NCBI GenBank assembly: GCA_035763125.1
Contig: DASUBU010000034.1
Coordinates: 1-64,000, forward strand
Direction of reading: 5' to 3'
Origin: SMAG-U1939 sp035763125
Lineage (GTDB): Bacteria > Chloroflexota > Ktedonobacteria > Ktedonobacterales > JADMIN01
Length of the DNA stretch: 64,000 bases
Position 1 is the stretch's first letter; each line of letters begins with the position of its first letter. The translations under genes were made by a program, and so were the position numbers. Below the pieces are notes generated by a model that saw nothing but the letters and a program-made list of their open reading frames with translations, had not been told where the DNA came from and did no database searches. Shown here one piece after another: positions 17,930-26,520 of the stretch.

Positions 17930-18372
17930 GGCCGCAAGCGTATCGGGTATGCTCCCCCACCTCATTTCACCAACGTGACTGTCAGCAAGGATACGCTGTG
18001 ATCGGCCTGCAAGGCTGCGGGGCTGGTGGGTCGTCGCAGGTCAAGGCTTCCTGACCGCACGGCCGCTGCAATCGGGCAACGGTTGGGCTTGCGATGCGGC
18101 CAGCGCGAGACGGATGACCCCTCAGACAGCTTCCTTTCCGGGTTTGTGGCCTATCGCTGCCCGCTCATGACCTATTTCTGCTACTCGCAGTTACTGGTTA
18201 CTCATCAGGTGTTACGGTGCGTTGCGACGCAGTTGTTGCACAGGACCGGTGGAGAGTGGAGCGCAGGGGTGGACGCTCGTAGGCCGGATCGGTGCGCGGA
18301 TGTCGGGGATGGATGGCTCGTCTGCGTAGTCAGCGAAGTGTGGCCGGTCATGGCCACAGGTGGGGGGATCCA
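17930..18372. other. 443-nt non-coding gap
   Basis: No convincing gene. Short inverted and direct repeats occur near 18195-18245, but none is clear enough to call a regulatory site. The promoter for the redox gene cluster that starts at 18373 must lie here but I could not identify it. Confidence 0.5.
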
Positions 18373-20109
18373 ATGCGCCTGTCAGAGGCGATGCGCCAAG
18401 CGAAGAAGACAGACATGACGTCGTACTATCTCTCGCCCACGATGCTGTATCGGCCGCCGCGCCCGATGGCGCGCGAGCCGCGGCGACGCGAATCGCGGCT
18501 GGTGCGGGTGGTAGCCGCGCTGGCGGGAGCGGTGGTGGTGTTGGCGGCTGCGGGAGTGGGCGCGTTCGGCCTGCGACAGCAGCCCACGACGTACGCCGCG
18601 GCTAACAACCAGGCCTGCTCGCTCATCGTACCGGACCATGCCTTGACGGCGAAGGGGCTGGCGACACCGTATCAGTTCACGGGCATGCGGCGCAATGGTG
18701 CTGCCTGCCATGAGACGAATGTGGATCAGGCCGCGTTCGTGCAGGCGGCAATTCTCGATCCGGCCGCAGGGACGATCTCCATCTACTCGCCGCTCGTCAT
18801 TGATCGCGGCGCCAAGCCGGCGGTGGCGCCTGTGGTCCCGACGCTGCCGGCCAATGCGGTCGTAGCACTATGGTTTGGCTCCAACGGCGATGCCCTGCGT
18901 CTGCGCGGCGCACGAGGCAACACGCTGAATGCGGCCAGGTGCGTGAATGGCCTTGGCGGGTCAATCTTCGGCCAGGTGGCGTTCTGCAACGCATCGGCGT
19001 TCTTCACGGCGGCCAATGCGGCCATCCAGGCCGGCAAGCTCACGCCGCCAGCGCTCGGCACGGCCAAGGACGGGGCCGCTTGCCCCTCGATCCGCGACTT
19101 CTCGATCGTGGACCAGGATCAAAGCGACAACGTGACCACCACGTATCTCATCACGGCCGACGGCACGCTGGCGCAGAATAGTGCCGCCAACCGCACACAG
19201 CTGGGTGGCGCGGCAGTGCTGAAGAATGGCAGCGACAACGCACTGCTCGCACGCGCGGTTGATCCCGCGCTTGGCTGCACGTCGTGGATGGCGCCCGATC
19301 TGACGGACGCTGGAGCGATGATACCCGCGCAGCCGCTCGAAGAGCTGCAAGCCGCCGCCCACCAACCGGAGCCCGCCGCTTTGGTGCCGAGCGCCGATCC
19401 GATGGTGCTGGTGAACGGTCGCCCCAATCTGCAAAAGCAGAATCTCTTCCGCGCGGGAGTGAACCAGCCGCCAGTGGCCACGCGCGCACAGGCGCGAGCG
19501 GATCTGAAGACCTACTGCCAGAATCTGTATGACATTGCGCCCAAGCGCATGCAGCAGAACGAGACGCTGACCAGCGCGCAGCCTTCGCCCGCCCCAGCTG
19601 TGGCGACGAACCTCTTCACGTTCCTGGCGCAGCGCTTCGTGTTCACCTTTGAAAAGCAGGGTCTGGGCTGCGCGAAGCTGCTGAATGTGGCTGACCCGGT
19701 CCAGGTGACGATGAACGACGCGGGTGTGGCAACCGACGCGACGATCAACTACAACCCGCCGGCCCCCCAACAGGCTGCACAAGGCGCCCAAGCCGGACAG
19801 GCAGGACAGGCGGGAACGACACCCGCGCAGACTCCGCCCCAGCCAGCGGCCCAGCCATCAGTGGCGGCCCAGCCGCCCGCGCCCCTGCCACCAGCCCCGG
19901 ATGCCACCGTGGCTCCGGCAGCAACGCAGCCGGCCGCTCCTGCGCAAGCAGTGGCGACACAGCCGCCCGCGCCAGCGACCACCCAGCCTACTGCGCCGCC
20001 GCAGCCAGCGGAACCAGCGGCTACCCAGGATCCAGCGCAGGCGGCGACTCCCGCCGCAGACACGACCGCGACGCCTGAGGCCACTGATACGGCGACGGCT
20101 GGCGCCTAA
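18373..20109 (+). CDS. Membrane-anchored secreted Cys-containing protein, redox cluster
   Basis: 578-aa protein of unknown family. A short cytoplasmic N-terminus rich in arginine leads into one membrane helix (about residues 44-67). The exported part, about 390 residues, contains scattered cysteines (ACSL, AACHE, ARCV, AFCN, AACPS, LGCTS, TYCQ, LGCAK), consistent with several disulfides rather than CxxCH heme sites. The last 115 residues are Ala/Pro/Gln/Thr-rich and repetitive, a likely wall-spanning stalk. It opens a co-oriented cluster with a small membrane protein (18-nt gap), an FAD oxidoreductase, a 2[4Fe-4S] protein and a diheme-type membrane protein, so it may be the outer component. 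The start at 18373 is the first Met with a G-rich SD; 18418 is possible. Confidence 0.75.
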   Translation: MRLSEAMRQAKKTDMTSYYLSPTMLYRPPRPMAREPRRRESRLVRVVAALAGAVVVLAAAGVGAFGLRQQPTTYAAANNQACSLIVPDHALTAKGLATPYQFTGMRRNGAACHETNVDQAAFVQAAILDPAAGTISIYSPLVIDRGAKPAVAPVVPTLPANAVVALWFGSNGDALRLRGARGNTLNAARCVNGLGGSIFGQVAFCNASAFFTAANAAIQAGKLTPPALGTAKDGAACPSIRDFSIVDQDQSDNVTTTYLITADGTLAQNSAANRTQLGGAAVLKNGSDNALLARAVDPALGCTSWMAPDLTDAGAMIPAQPLEELQAAAHQPEPAALVPSADPMVLVNGRPNLQKQNLFRAGVNQPPVATRAQARADLKTYCQNLYDIAPKRMQQNETLTSAQPSPAPAVATNLFTFLAQRFVFTFEKQGLGCAKLLNVADPVQVTMNDAGVATDATINYNPPAPQQAAQGAQAGQAGQAGTTPAQTPPQPAAQPSVAAQPPAPLPPAPDATVAPAATQPAAPAQAVATQPPAPATTQPTAPPQPAEPAATQDPAQAATPAADTTATPEATDTATAGA

Positions 20110-20127
20110 GGCGTTGGGGAGGCGGGA

Positions 20128-20463
20128 ATGTCTCTGCTCGCGCGTGTGCCGCGCTTCTCCGCCTGGCTCGTGACACTGGCGCTGGTCGCCAGTGTCACCG
20201 CCGCGGTAGTGTGGGGGCTGCCGGCACTGCAGCCACCGGCACCGGCGCATCTGCTTCACGCGCATGGATTGATCGTCGCGGTGCGCGGCGAGGAGTTCGC
20301 GGTGCGGGTGCCAGGACATGCAAACGTGCTGTGGTTTCGTGTGGGCACGAGTGGGCACATCTCGATGGCGCATTTGCGCCGGCATATGCACGAGCGCGCG
20401 CCAACCGACGTCACCTATCAAGTCGAGGGGCCATCGAACCTGATGGCATGGACCGCGGATTAG
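20128..20463 (+). CDS. Small single-TM exported protein, redox cluster
   Basis: 111-aa protein with an N-terminal membrane helix (about residues 11-31) and an 80-residue exported domain that has five or more histidines (LLHAHG, RRHMHER) and no cysteine. It lies 18 nt after the secreted-protein gene and 50 nt before the FAD enzyme. GGGAGG precedes the ATG. I do not recognise a family. The His content could bind metal or heme, but that is speculation. Confidence 0.65.
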   Translation: MSLLARVPRFSAWLVTLALVASVTAAVVWGLPALQPPAPAHLLHAHGLIVAVRGEEFAVRVPGHANVLWFRVGTSGHISMAHLRRHMHERAPTDVTYQVEGPSNLMAWTAD

Positions 20464-20513
20464 CAGCGGTCAATGTCGCGCGCAAGTGGTGAAGGGCGAG
20501 AGGATAGCAGGCC

Positions 20514-22085
20514 GTGACATACCACCCCGATCAGCAGCAGCCGCACCCGCAGCAGCAGCCGCACCCGCAGCAGCAGCCGGGCCGTCACACCCCACCACGG
20601 GCCGGCGCGTCGCCGCCGCGTTTCGACCACCTCAGCACGTTCAAGGTGCCCGCGGTTGACCGGCCGGCGCAGCGAGCATCGGCCCGGACGGGAGGGACGC
20701 CAGCGCAGCGAGCAGTCGCCCGAGGCCAGGCGGACATCTTGATCGTGGGCAACGGTATCGCTGGCTGCGTGGCCGCGATGGAGGCGCGGCGGCACGCGCC
20801 AGGCGCCGACATCTTGATCGTTACCGAGCAGAATCATCCGACGATCAACACCCCCGCGCTCAAGCAGTTCGGGGCGGGGCATCTAGAGCTGCCGGAGCTT
20901 CTGGCACAGCCGCCGGGCACCGAGCGCCAGCTGCGCATTGGCGTCGTCAATCAGCGCGTCCAGCAGCTCGACGTGCGCGCCCGGCAGGTGCAGCTAGGCA
21001 ACGGTCAGACCATCGGCTACGAACGGTTGCTGCTGGCGACAGGCTCGCGTGCGGCCGGCTTCTCCAACCTGCCGGGGACGGACTTCGACGGTGTGATGTC
21101 GCTTCATGAGCTGCGCGACTACGTTGATTTGCGGCGCAGGCTGCCGGATGCCACAGCGGCGGTGGTGGTGGGCGGCGGCTACCATGCCGCCGAGACGGCA
21201 CTGCTGCTGCGGCAAGCCAAGATCCGCGTAACATGGTTGATCCGTGGCCGCGGCATGCTCTCGGATACGCTCGATACCTCTGCCTCTGATCTGCTGCTGC
21301 GCTACGTGCAGCGACAGGGGGTGGAGGTGCGGTTGGAGACCGAGACGGCCGGGATGGTTGGCCGGATGGGCGCGGTGGTTGGAGTGCTGAGCACCGAGGG
21401 CGCGTTCTTCCCTGCGCAGCTGGTGATCGCGGCGGTCGGCGTGCGCCCCAACACTGAGCTGGCACACGGCACGCCCCTGGACATGCAGCTCCGCCACGGG
21501 CTGCGTGTCAACGACCACTTGCAGACGCTCGTGCCAGAGGTCTTTGCCGCGGGCGCGGTGGCGAGCATTCTCAACCCGCAGGCGGGCCGACGTGAGCCGC
21601 GCGCGCAGTGGTATTTTGCCTTTCAGCAGGGCCGGCTCGCCGGTGCGGCGCTGGCGAGTGTAGGCATTCCTTCCACAGCGCTGACCGCCGCGATGGGCGC
21701 CTTCTGGCATGCGACCCAGTTTGGCAGGCTGAGGATCCTCACGGCCGGTGCCCCGGCGCTCTCCGAGCGGGACGACCCGCGCTATGAGGTGCTCTGCAAC
21801 GGCAATGCTGGCTACTACCGCCGAGCAGTGTTGCGCAGCGGCAAGCTGGTGGGCTACGTCGCGATTGGAGCGCACCCGCCGAGTGGACTGGCGATAAAGC
21901 GCATGATTGACGAGCAGATTGACGTCCGCGACGTGGCGCGCCAGCTCGTGAGCGAGGAGTTCGACGCCCGCTCGTTCTTCGCGCAGCGCGGAATCCGGTA
22001 CATCGAGACAAATGCGAGCATGCCGGAGATGCCGCCCGCGGCGGTCGAAGGCCGCGCCGGGTCGCATCACGAGCGCACCGCCTAG
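20514..22085 (+). CDS. FAD/NAD(P)-dependent oxidoreductase (two-dinucleotide fold)
   Basis: 523-aa flavoprotein of the pyridine nucleotide-disulfide oxidoreductase type. The FAD Rossmann motif GNGIAG is at residues 79-84; the NAD(P) motif GGGYHA is at 220-225; the ATG segment (LLLATGSRAAG) and the second FAD contact (VFAAGAVA) are in place. There is no redox CxxC, so it resembles the ferredoxin/rubredoxin reductase and NirB-like branch. About 70 N-terminal residues are low complexity and include QQQPHP repeats encoded by an 18-bp tandem repeat. It is followed by a 2[4Fe-4S] protein and a diheme-like membrane protein, which suggests it transfers electrons between NAD(P)H and that chain. GTG start at 20514. 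Confidence 0.85.
   Translation: MTYHPDQQQPHPQQQPHPQQQPGRHTPPRAGASPPRFDHLSTFKVPAVDRPAQRASARTGGTPAQRAVARGQADILIVGNGIAGCVAAMEARRHAPGADILIVTEQNHPTINTPALKQFGAGHLELPELLAQPPGTERQLRIGVVNQRVQQLDVRARQVQLGNGQTIGYERLLLATGSRAAGFSNLPGTDFDGVMSLHELRDYVDLRRRLPDATAAVVVGGGYHAAETALLLRQAKIRVTWLIRGRGMLSDTLDTSASDLLLRYVQRQGVEVRLETETAGMVGRMGAVVGVLSTEGAFFPAQLVIAAVGVRPNTELAHGTPLDMQLRHGLRVNDHLQTLVPEVFAAGAVASILNPQAGRREPRAQWYFAFQQGRLAGAALASVGIPSTALTAAMGAFWHATQFGRLRILTAGAPALSERDDPRYEVLCNGNAGYYRRAVLRSGKLVGYVAIGAHPPSGLAIKRMIDEQIDVRDVARQLVSEEFDARSFFAQRGIRYIETNASMPEMPPAAVEGRAGSHHERTA
20532..20579. repeat. 18-bp tandem repeat encoding QQQPHP
   Basis: Two full copies of CAGCAGCAGCCGCACCCG plus a 12-bp partial third copy, in frame at the N-terminus of the FAD oxidoreductase. 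Copy number could vary by slippage without breaking the frame. Confidence 0.85.
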
Positions 22086-22252
22086 CATGGTTGAGCTGGA
22101 TAGGCGCCGCGTGTTTGCCAATCACGAACGTGCCAGCGGGTTTTTCGACGGCAGGTGTGGGATGGTGAGGGCGCTGTGCCACATGTGGTCGGCACGAGGG
22201 CGCCCGGCTGTCGAACGCCCCAATGCGCGAGGAGGGGAAAGGAGGGGCCCAA

Positions 22253-22570
22253 ATGCATCGGTCCGCACAGCAGATTAGCGAGGAGCTTGCAGCGTGCATC
22301 TGCTGCAACGAATGCTTGAACGCCTGCCCGGCACTGTCCGAGCCTATCCCGGTTAAAGCGCTCAATTGGGAGACGCGTCGTGGACCTGTCTCGCCACAGG
22401 TGCTGCGCTTCGCACAGAACTGTTATCAATGCGGGGCGTGCGTGCCGGTCTGCCCGGTGGGGCTGCACCGCGACGCGATGATGCTGTGGCTGAAAGTGCG
22501 ACTGCTGACGAATCCAGACCGGACACACGAGCGGCCGACGATTGGCACGGGCATCCGCGTGGAATGGTGA
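22253..22570 (+). CDS. HdrC/GlpC-like 2[4Fe-4S] ferredoxin protein
   Basis: 105-aa iron-sulfur protein with two CxxCxxCxxxCP boxes: C15, C18, C21, C25 and C57, C60, C63, C67. C17 is an extra cysteine inside the first box. The wide separation of the boxes (about 30 residues) is as in HdrC and GlpC subunits rather than small ferredoxins. It should relay electrons between the FAD enzyme upstream and the membrane protein downstream (46-nt gap). The start at 22253 follows AAGGAGG; an in-frame ATG at 22223 is less well placed. Confidence 0.88.
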   Translation: MHRSAQQISEELAACICCNECLNACPALSEPIPVKALNWETRRGPVSPQVLRFAQNCYQCGACVPVCPVGLHRDAMMLWLKVRLLTNPDRTHERPTIGTGIRVEW

Positions 22571-22616
22571 ACAGGCACAAGAGCGCGCAAGATTCCAGGA
22601 AGATTGAGGGCTGATC

Positions 22617-23546
22617 ATGGCTGCCACACGGACGCACGACGCATCGAGCAGGGCGGCGGGCTACCCGCTACTGGGGCGGCTCGGCTCGCGGGCCGAGTGG
22701 GTCTCGCGCATCATCGCGCTGGCTGCCGGACTGGGGATGGTCTTTGTCTACCGCCTCTACCTGCGGAGCGACGACGTGGCGCCCGATAGCGTTGCTGGCC
22801 TAATCTTCGCCAGCTTCGGCACCGGCATGCTCGCGCTGGTGGGGCTAGGCTACGTCGTGCGCAAGCGGATTCGCCGGCACGCGGCGCGGCGGCTGCACGA
22901 AGCCCTCGCCTGGCACATTGCTGGGGCTATGTTGGGGGTCCTGCTGATCTTTTTGCACGCCGCGGGCAACTTCAACCCTCGCAGCGGGACGTATGCCCTC
23001 TGGGGGCTGATCGCCGTGGCCGTCAGTGGCGTCATTGGCCGTCTGATAGATCGTCTGTGCCCACGGTTAGCCGCGGCGGCGGCGGCACGGGCGATGACGG
23101 CGGAGGGCGAGGAGCGCCTGGTTGTGACCGAGCAGAAGGCGGAGGAGGCGCCCGCGCATTCGACCTCGCAGCGCAAGGCAATCGGCGCGGCCACCTCGGC
23201 AGCGGTGCCGTGGGACCTTGCGTACTATGATCTGGATCCTGAGGTCGAGACGATTCCCCATCTGCTCACTCCGCCCGCCCGCAAGGATGCCTCGACGCGC
23301 GGCGTGACCGGCGCGTGGCGCTCTATTGCCCCGCGGACGGCGCAGGTACTTCGCAGCCACCGCCCGTTGGGGCGACTGGTCAAGCGCGAGCTGGCGGCGG
23401 CGCGCAGCGCGGCTGGCCGCGAGCGGCTCTACATCCAGATGATTCGTGTGTGGCGGCGGGTGCACATGCTCACGTGCATCGTCGCGCTGGGGCTGCTGGG
23501 CTGGCATATCGAGTTCGCCATCACGCTTTATATGAATGCGCACTGA
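22617..23546 (+). CDS. Putative diheme b-type membrane cytochrome, redox cluster
   Basis: 309-aa protein with about five membrane helices (30-48, 60-81, 98-115, 127-146, 283-304). Two helices each carry a pair of histidines separated by exactly 13 residues: H100/H114 and H283/H297. That H-x13-H spacing is the bis-His heme pattern of cytochrome b, so I read it as a diheme b protein that would connect the cytoplasmic Fe-S protein to a quinone or to the outer side. A hydrophilic loop of about 135 residues separates the fourth and fifth helices and is probably cytoplasmic. Last gene of the cluster. No named family recognised; the heme assignment is inference from spacing. Confidence 0.7.
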   Translation: MAATRTHDASSRAAGYPLLGRLGSRAEWVSRIIALAAGLGMVFVYRLYLRSDDVAPDSVAGLIFASFGTGMLALVGLGYVVRKRIRRHAARRLHEALAWHIAGAMLGVLLIFLHAAGNFNPRSGTYALWGLIAVAVSGVIGRLIDRLCPRLAAAAAARAMTAEGEERLVVTEQKAEEAPAHSTSQRKAIGAATSAAVPWDLAYYDLDPEVETIPHLLTPPARKDASTRGVTGAWRSIAPRTAQVLRSHRPLGRLVKRELAAARSAAGRERLYIQMIRVWRRVHMLTCIVALGLLGWHIEFAITLYMNAH

Positions 23547-23687
23547 TCCCGATGCCGATAGCTGGCGTATGCGAGGCGAGTGGAACGCGGCGTCACGAGA
23601 CGCGGGACGATGACGGGGCCCGAGACGATGACCACGCCTGAGTTCAGGTGGACGCGGGCCGAAAGTGAAGACCACGACGATAGTGCG

Positions 23688-23696
23688 TGCTACAAT
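23688..23696 (+). promoter_or_regulatory. Extended -10 promoter for the aminotransferase gene
   Basis: TGCTACAAT, a TG-extended near-consensus -10 with no clear -35. The start near 23703 leaves about 64 nt before the GTG at 23767. Confidence 0.5.
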
Positions 23697-23766
23697 TGCC
23701 ATTCGTAGCCCTTCCATTTGCGGCCCGCGACCCGTATCTCCCTCTGACCCACAGGAGGCAGCACTC

Positions 23767-25137
23767 GTGCAGCACAAAGACCCCGCCGCCAGCGCAGGCG
23801 CGCGGACTCGTGTCAAGAACAACGCTTCGAGCAACGAGGCACCCGCCAAGACTCCGGCGACAGCTACCCGCCGAATGAACGGCGCGACGAAGCGCGCATC
23901 CAGCAGCACCACCAGCAAGGCGCCCGCCCGCACCCGTGCCCGCACCACCACCACCCGCACCGGCGCCTCCCTCCGCTCATCGGAGCCGCACAAGGATCTG
24001 CTGCGCTACCGCGACGAATTTCCAATTCTGGCGCGCAAGACGTATCTCAATAGCTGCTCGCTCGGCGCGCTCTCGACCCGCGCGATGGCGGGCATGGCGC
24101 GATTCCAGGAGCTGTGGAACGAGTACGGCGCTCAGGCCTGGTATCGGCTCTGGATGAGCGAGATCGCCGCCGTCCGCGAGAAGTTCGCGCGCGTGATCGG
24201 CGCCCAGCCGCACGAGATTGCCCTCGCCCCCAACGTCTCGATCGCGCTGAGCGAGATTACCAGCGGTCTCGACCTGGGCAACCGCAACAAGGTCGTGATG
24301 GCCGACATGGACTTCCCCACGCTGGCGTACCAGTGGCTCGTCAGGCAAGGCCGCGGGGTCGAGGTGGAGTTCGTCCGCAGCGCGGATCGTATGACGCTGC
24401 CCGCCGAGGCGTTCGCATCGCACATTGACGAGCGCACTGGGCTGGTCGCTACCTCGCGCGTCTTCTTCCTGAGTGGCTACATTCAGGACGTCGCCCGGCT
24501 GGCCGAGATGGCCCATGCAAAGGGCGCCTATCTGCTGGTGGACGACTATCAGGGCACCGGCCAGATCCCCATTGATGTGAAGGCCGCCGGCATAGACTTC
24601 CTGGTCTCCGGTACGCTCAAGTGGCTGATGGGTGGCCCCGGCCTCGCCTTCATCTACGTCCGCGAAGATCTGATCCCGACGCTGAAGCCCACTGTCGCTG
24701 GCTGGTTCAGCGCCCGCGACCAGTTTCAGTTCCGCACCACCGAGTTCGAGTACAAAGACGATGCCGCGCGCCTGGAAGCCGGCACGCCGGCCGTCGCGCC
24801 AATCTTCGCCGCCTCTGGCGCGCTCGATATCGTGCTCGAGATCGGCGTCCAGCGCATCCGCGAGCGCACGATTTTCCTCGCCGATGACCTTATCCGGCGG
24901 GTGCAGGCTAAGGGCTGGCCTATCCGCAGCCCGCTCGATAGCCGTGAGCGCAGCTCGATTGTCATGCTCGGCCTGGATCACCCGGAGGAGATCGTCCACG
25001 CCCTCAGCGAGCGCGGCATCATCGTGGACTATCGCCCTGGCCTGGTGCGCGTTTCTCCGCATTTCTACAATACCGTCGAGGAGAACCAGCGCATCGTTGA
25101 GGCGATTGACGAGATTCTGCGCGAGCTGGGAGGCTGA
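23767..25137 (+). CDS. PLP-dependent class V aminotransferase-fold enzyme
   Basis: 456-aa fold-type I PLP enzyme of class V (related to cysteine desulfurases, kynureninase and isopenicillin N epimerase). The PLP lysine is K285 in SGTLKWLMGG, and the PLP-nitrogen aspartate lies in LVDDYQGTG. About 75 N-terminal residues are Thr/Arg/Ala/Lys-rich and disordered, unlike the family. A GTG start at 23767 is preferred because AGGAGG lies eight bases upstream; the open frame extends to 23665. It is followed at 4 nt by a MoaD/ThiS-like gene, so a sulfur-donor or amino-acid lyase role is conceivable. I see no obvious desulfurase catalytic Cys loop. Confidence 0.85.
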   Translation: MQHKDPAASAGARTRVKNNASSNEAPAKTPATATRRMNGATKRASSSTTSKAPARTRARTTTTRTGASLRSSEPHKDLLRYRDEFPILARKTYLNSCSLGALSTRAMAGMARFQELWNEYGAQAWYRLWMSEIAAVREKFARVIGAQPHEIALAPNVSIALSEITSGLDLGNRNKVVMADMDFPTLAYQWLVRQGRGVEVEFVRSADRMTLPAEAFASHIDERTGLVATSRVFFLSGYIQDVARLAEMAHAKGAYLLVDDYQGTGQIPIDVKAAGIDFLVSGTLKWLMGGPGLAFIYVREDLIPTLKPTVAGWFSARDQFQFRTTEFEYKDDAARLEAGTPAVAPIFAASGALDIVLEIGVQRIRERTIFLADDLIRRVQAKGWPIRSPLDSRERSSIVMLGLDHPEEIVHALSERGIIVDYRPGLVRVSPHFYNTVEENQRIVEAIDEILRELGG

Positions 25138-25141
25138 GCGG

Positions 25142-25378
25142 GTGCGTGTGACGGTCGCCGCCTTTGGCGAGCTGCGCCGCCATCTGCTGGCGGGCGAACT
25201 CGAGCGCGCACTGGAGCTATCCGAGGACGCGACGCTGGCCGATCTGGCCCGCGCGCTGGCGGTTGACCCTGAGGAGTTGCCGCTCGCCCGGCGCTCGGAC
25301 GGCGCCATTCTGCGCGAGGATGCCGCTTTGCACGATGGCGACTGCATCGAGCTTTTCGCCCCCATCGGCGGCGGCTAG
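25142..25378 (+). CDS. MoaD/ThiS-like ubiquitin-fold sulfur-carrier protein
   Basis: 78-aa beta-grasp protein starting VRVTVAAFGELRR and ending FAPIGGG, the Gly-Gly tail that is adenylated and thiocarboxylated in MoaD, ThiS and related carriers. DGDCIELFAP before the tail is the usual final strand. It begins four bases after the aminotransferase stop, with the SD (GGGAGG) inside the end of that gene, indicating tight translational coupling. No moaE, moeB or thiazole gene is nearby, so a molybdopterin role is not supported by context; a carrier for a dedicated sulfur-transfer reaction is an alternative. Confidence 0.85.
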   Translation: MRVTVAAFGELRRHLLAGELERALELSEDATLADLARALAVDPEELPLARRSDGAILREDAALHDGDCIELFAPIGGG

Positions 25379-25386
25379 CTGCTGGC

Positions 25387-25412
25387 ATCCCTCGCTCCAT
25401 GCGCGGAGAGGG
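25387..25412 (+). terminator. Hairpin after the MoaD-like gene
   Basis: TCCCTC (25387-25392) pairs with GAGGGA (25407-25412). It lies 9 nt after the MoaD-like stop and shares TGCGCGGAGAGGGAG with the hairpin at 13874-13903. It may be only a partial terminator because the next gene follows within 50 nt. Confidence 0.35.
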
Positions 25413-25458
25413 AGACTTGGGCTGCGGAAGGCGCTTTCAACGTAAAGGAGGCACTGCT

Positions 25459-26451
25459 ATGGCGCTTGTACTGCGCGAAGACGATGTCCGTGCCTTGCTC
25501 ACGATGCCTGAGGTCGTCGCCGTACTCGACGCCGCCTTTCGGCAGCAAGGCGAGGGGCACACGCGCAACCAGCCGCGCACCCGCATCATCACGCCGGGCA
25601 ACACCGGCGTGCTGCACGTGCTCTCGGCCTACGTTCCCGGTCAGCCCGGCCATCCTGAGCATGAGGGTTCGGGTCTGCTCGGCCTCAAGACGTATGCCGC
25701 CCTTCCCAGCGACGTGCGCTTCGCCGTGCTGCTTTTCTCCGCTGGGGATGGACGTCTGCTCGCCATCATCGAGGCGGACGTGCTGGGGCAGATGCGCACC
25801 GGCGCGGCGTCGGGTGTGGCTACGCGCTATCTTGCCCGCGAAGACGCCCGCACGCTCGGCTTGATCGGCACCGGCGGCCAGGCACGAACGCAGGCGCTGG
25901 CGGTGTGTGCTGTGCGCCCCATCGAGCGTATATGGGTGTATGGGCGTGATGAGGCCCGACGCGCGTCGTTCGCCGAGGAGGTGGCGTTGCTTACCGGCGT
26001 GGACACGGTCCCGGTCGCCTCGGCGGAGGAGGCAGTGCGCGCGGCGGATATCGTCGTGACGGCGACAACCGCGCGCGAGCCAATTGTGCGGGGCGAATGG
26101 CTGCGGCCCGGCACGCACCTCAACGTGATGGGCTCGAACTGGGGCAACCGCCGCGAGGTAGATACTGTGACGGTCGAGCGCAGCGCCGTGGTGGCGGTGG
26201 ATGCGCTCGATCAGGCGCACATCGAGGCCGGCGATCTGGTTCTCCCGGCCAGCGAAGGGCGCTTCGACTGGACGCGGGCCGTCGAGCTGGGCAGCATCGT
26301 GGCGGGCGTCGCACCGGGCCGCACCGATCCCCACCAGATCACGCTCTTCAAGTCGCTCGGCATCGGCCTCGAAGATGTGGCGACTGCCGGCCTCGTCTAT
26401 ACGTTCGCCCAGCAGCGCGGCGTGGGCCAGGAGATCGAATTCCTCTCATAG
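25459..26451 (+). CDS. Ornithine cyclodeaminase / mu-crystallin family protein
   Basis: 330-aa protein of the OCD/mu-crystallin family, NAD(P)-binding enzymes acting on amino or imino acids (ornithine cyclodeaminase, alanine dehydrogenase, SbnB). The Rossmann motif is LGLIGTGGQARTQ (near residue 135), preceded by DVLGQMRTGAASGVAT with the substrate-binding Arg. AAAGGAGG precedes the ATG at 25459. It follows the aminotransferase and sulfur-carrier genes in the same direction, so the three may make or modify one amino-acid-derived compound. The exact reaction is not determinable from sequence. Confidence 0.88.
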   Translation: MALVLREDDVRALLTMPEVVAVLDAAFRQQGEGHTRNQPRTRIITPGNTGVLHVLSAYVPGQPGHPEHEGSGLLGLKTYAALPSDVRFAVLLFSAGDGRLLAIIEADVLGQMRTGAASGVATRYLAREDARTLGLIGTGGQARTQALAVCAVRPIERIWVYGRDEARRASFAEEVALLTGVDTVPVASAEEAVRAADIVVTATTAREPIVRGEWLRPGTHLNVMGSNWGNRREVDTVTVERSAVVAVDALDQAHIEAGDLVLPASEGRFDWTRAVELGSIVAGVAPGRTDPHQITLFKSLGIGLEDVATAGLVYTFAQQRGVGQEIEFLS

Positions 26452-26468
26452 CGGCAGATAGAGAGAGA

Positions 26469-26520
26469 TACCGCAGAGAAAACGAAGGGAACGGAGGGGC
26501 ACAGAGAGTCTTGCGGGGAG
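26469..26520 (+). repeat. Dispersed ACCGCAGAG repeat, copy 1
   Basis: Non-coding purine-rich segment containing ATACCGCAGAGAAAACG and then GGGAACGGAGGGG. The same elements occur inverted at 46540-46580 between nuoH and nuoI. ACCGCAGAG-type intergenic repeats are known from several environmental bacteria. Confidence 0.5.

Noticed and set aside
18026..18418. 130-aa plus-strand frame before the redox cluster
   Set aside because: Arg/Cys-rich composition, no SD, overlaps the start of the next real gene.
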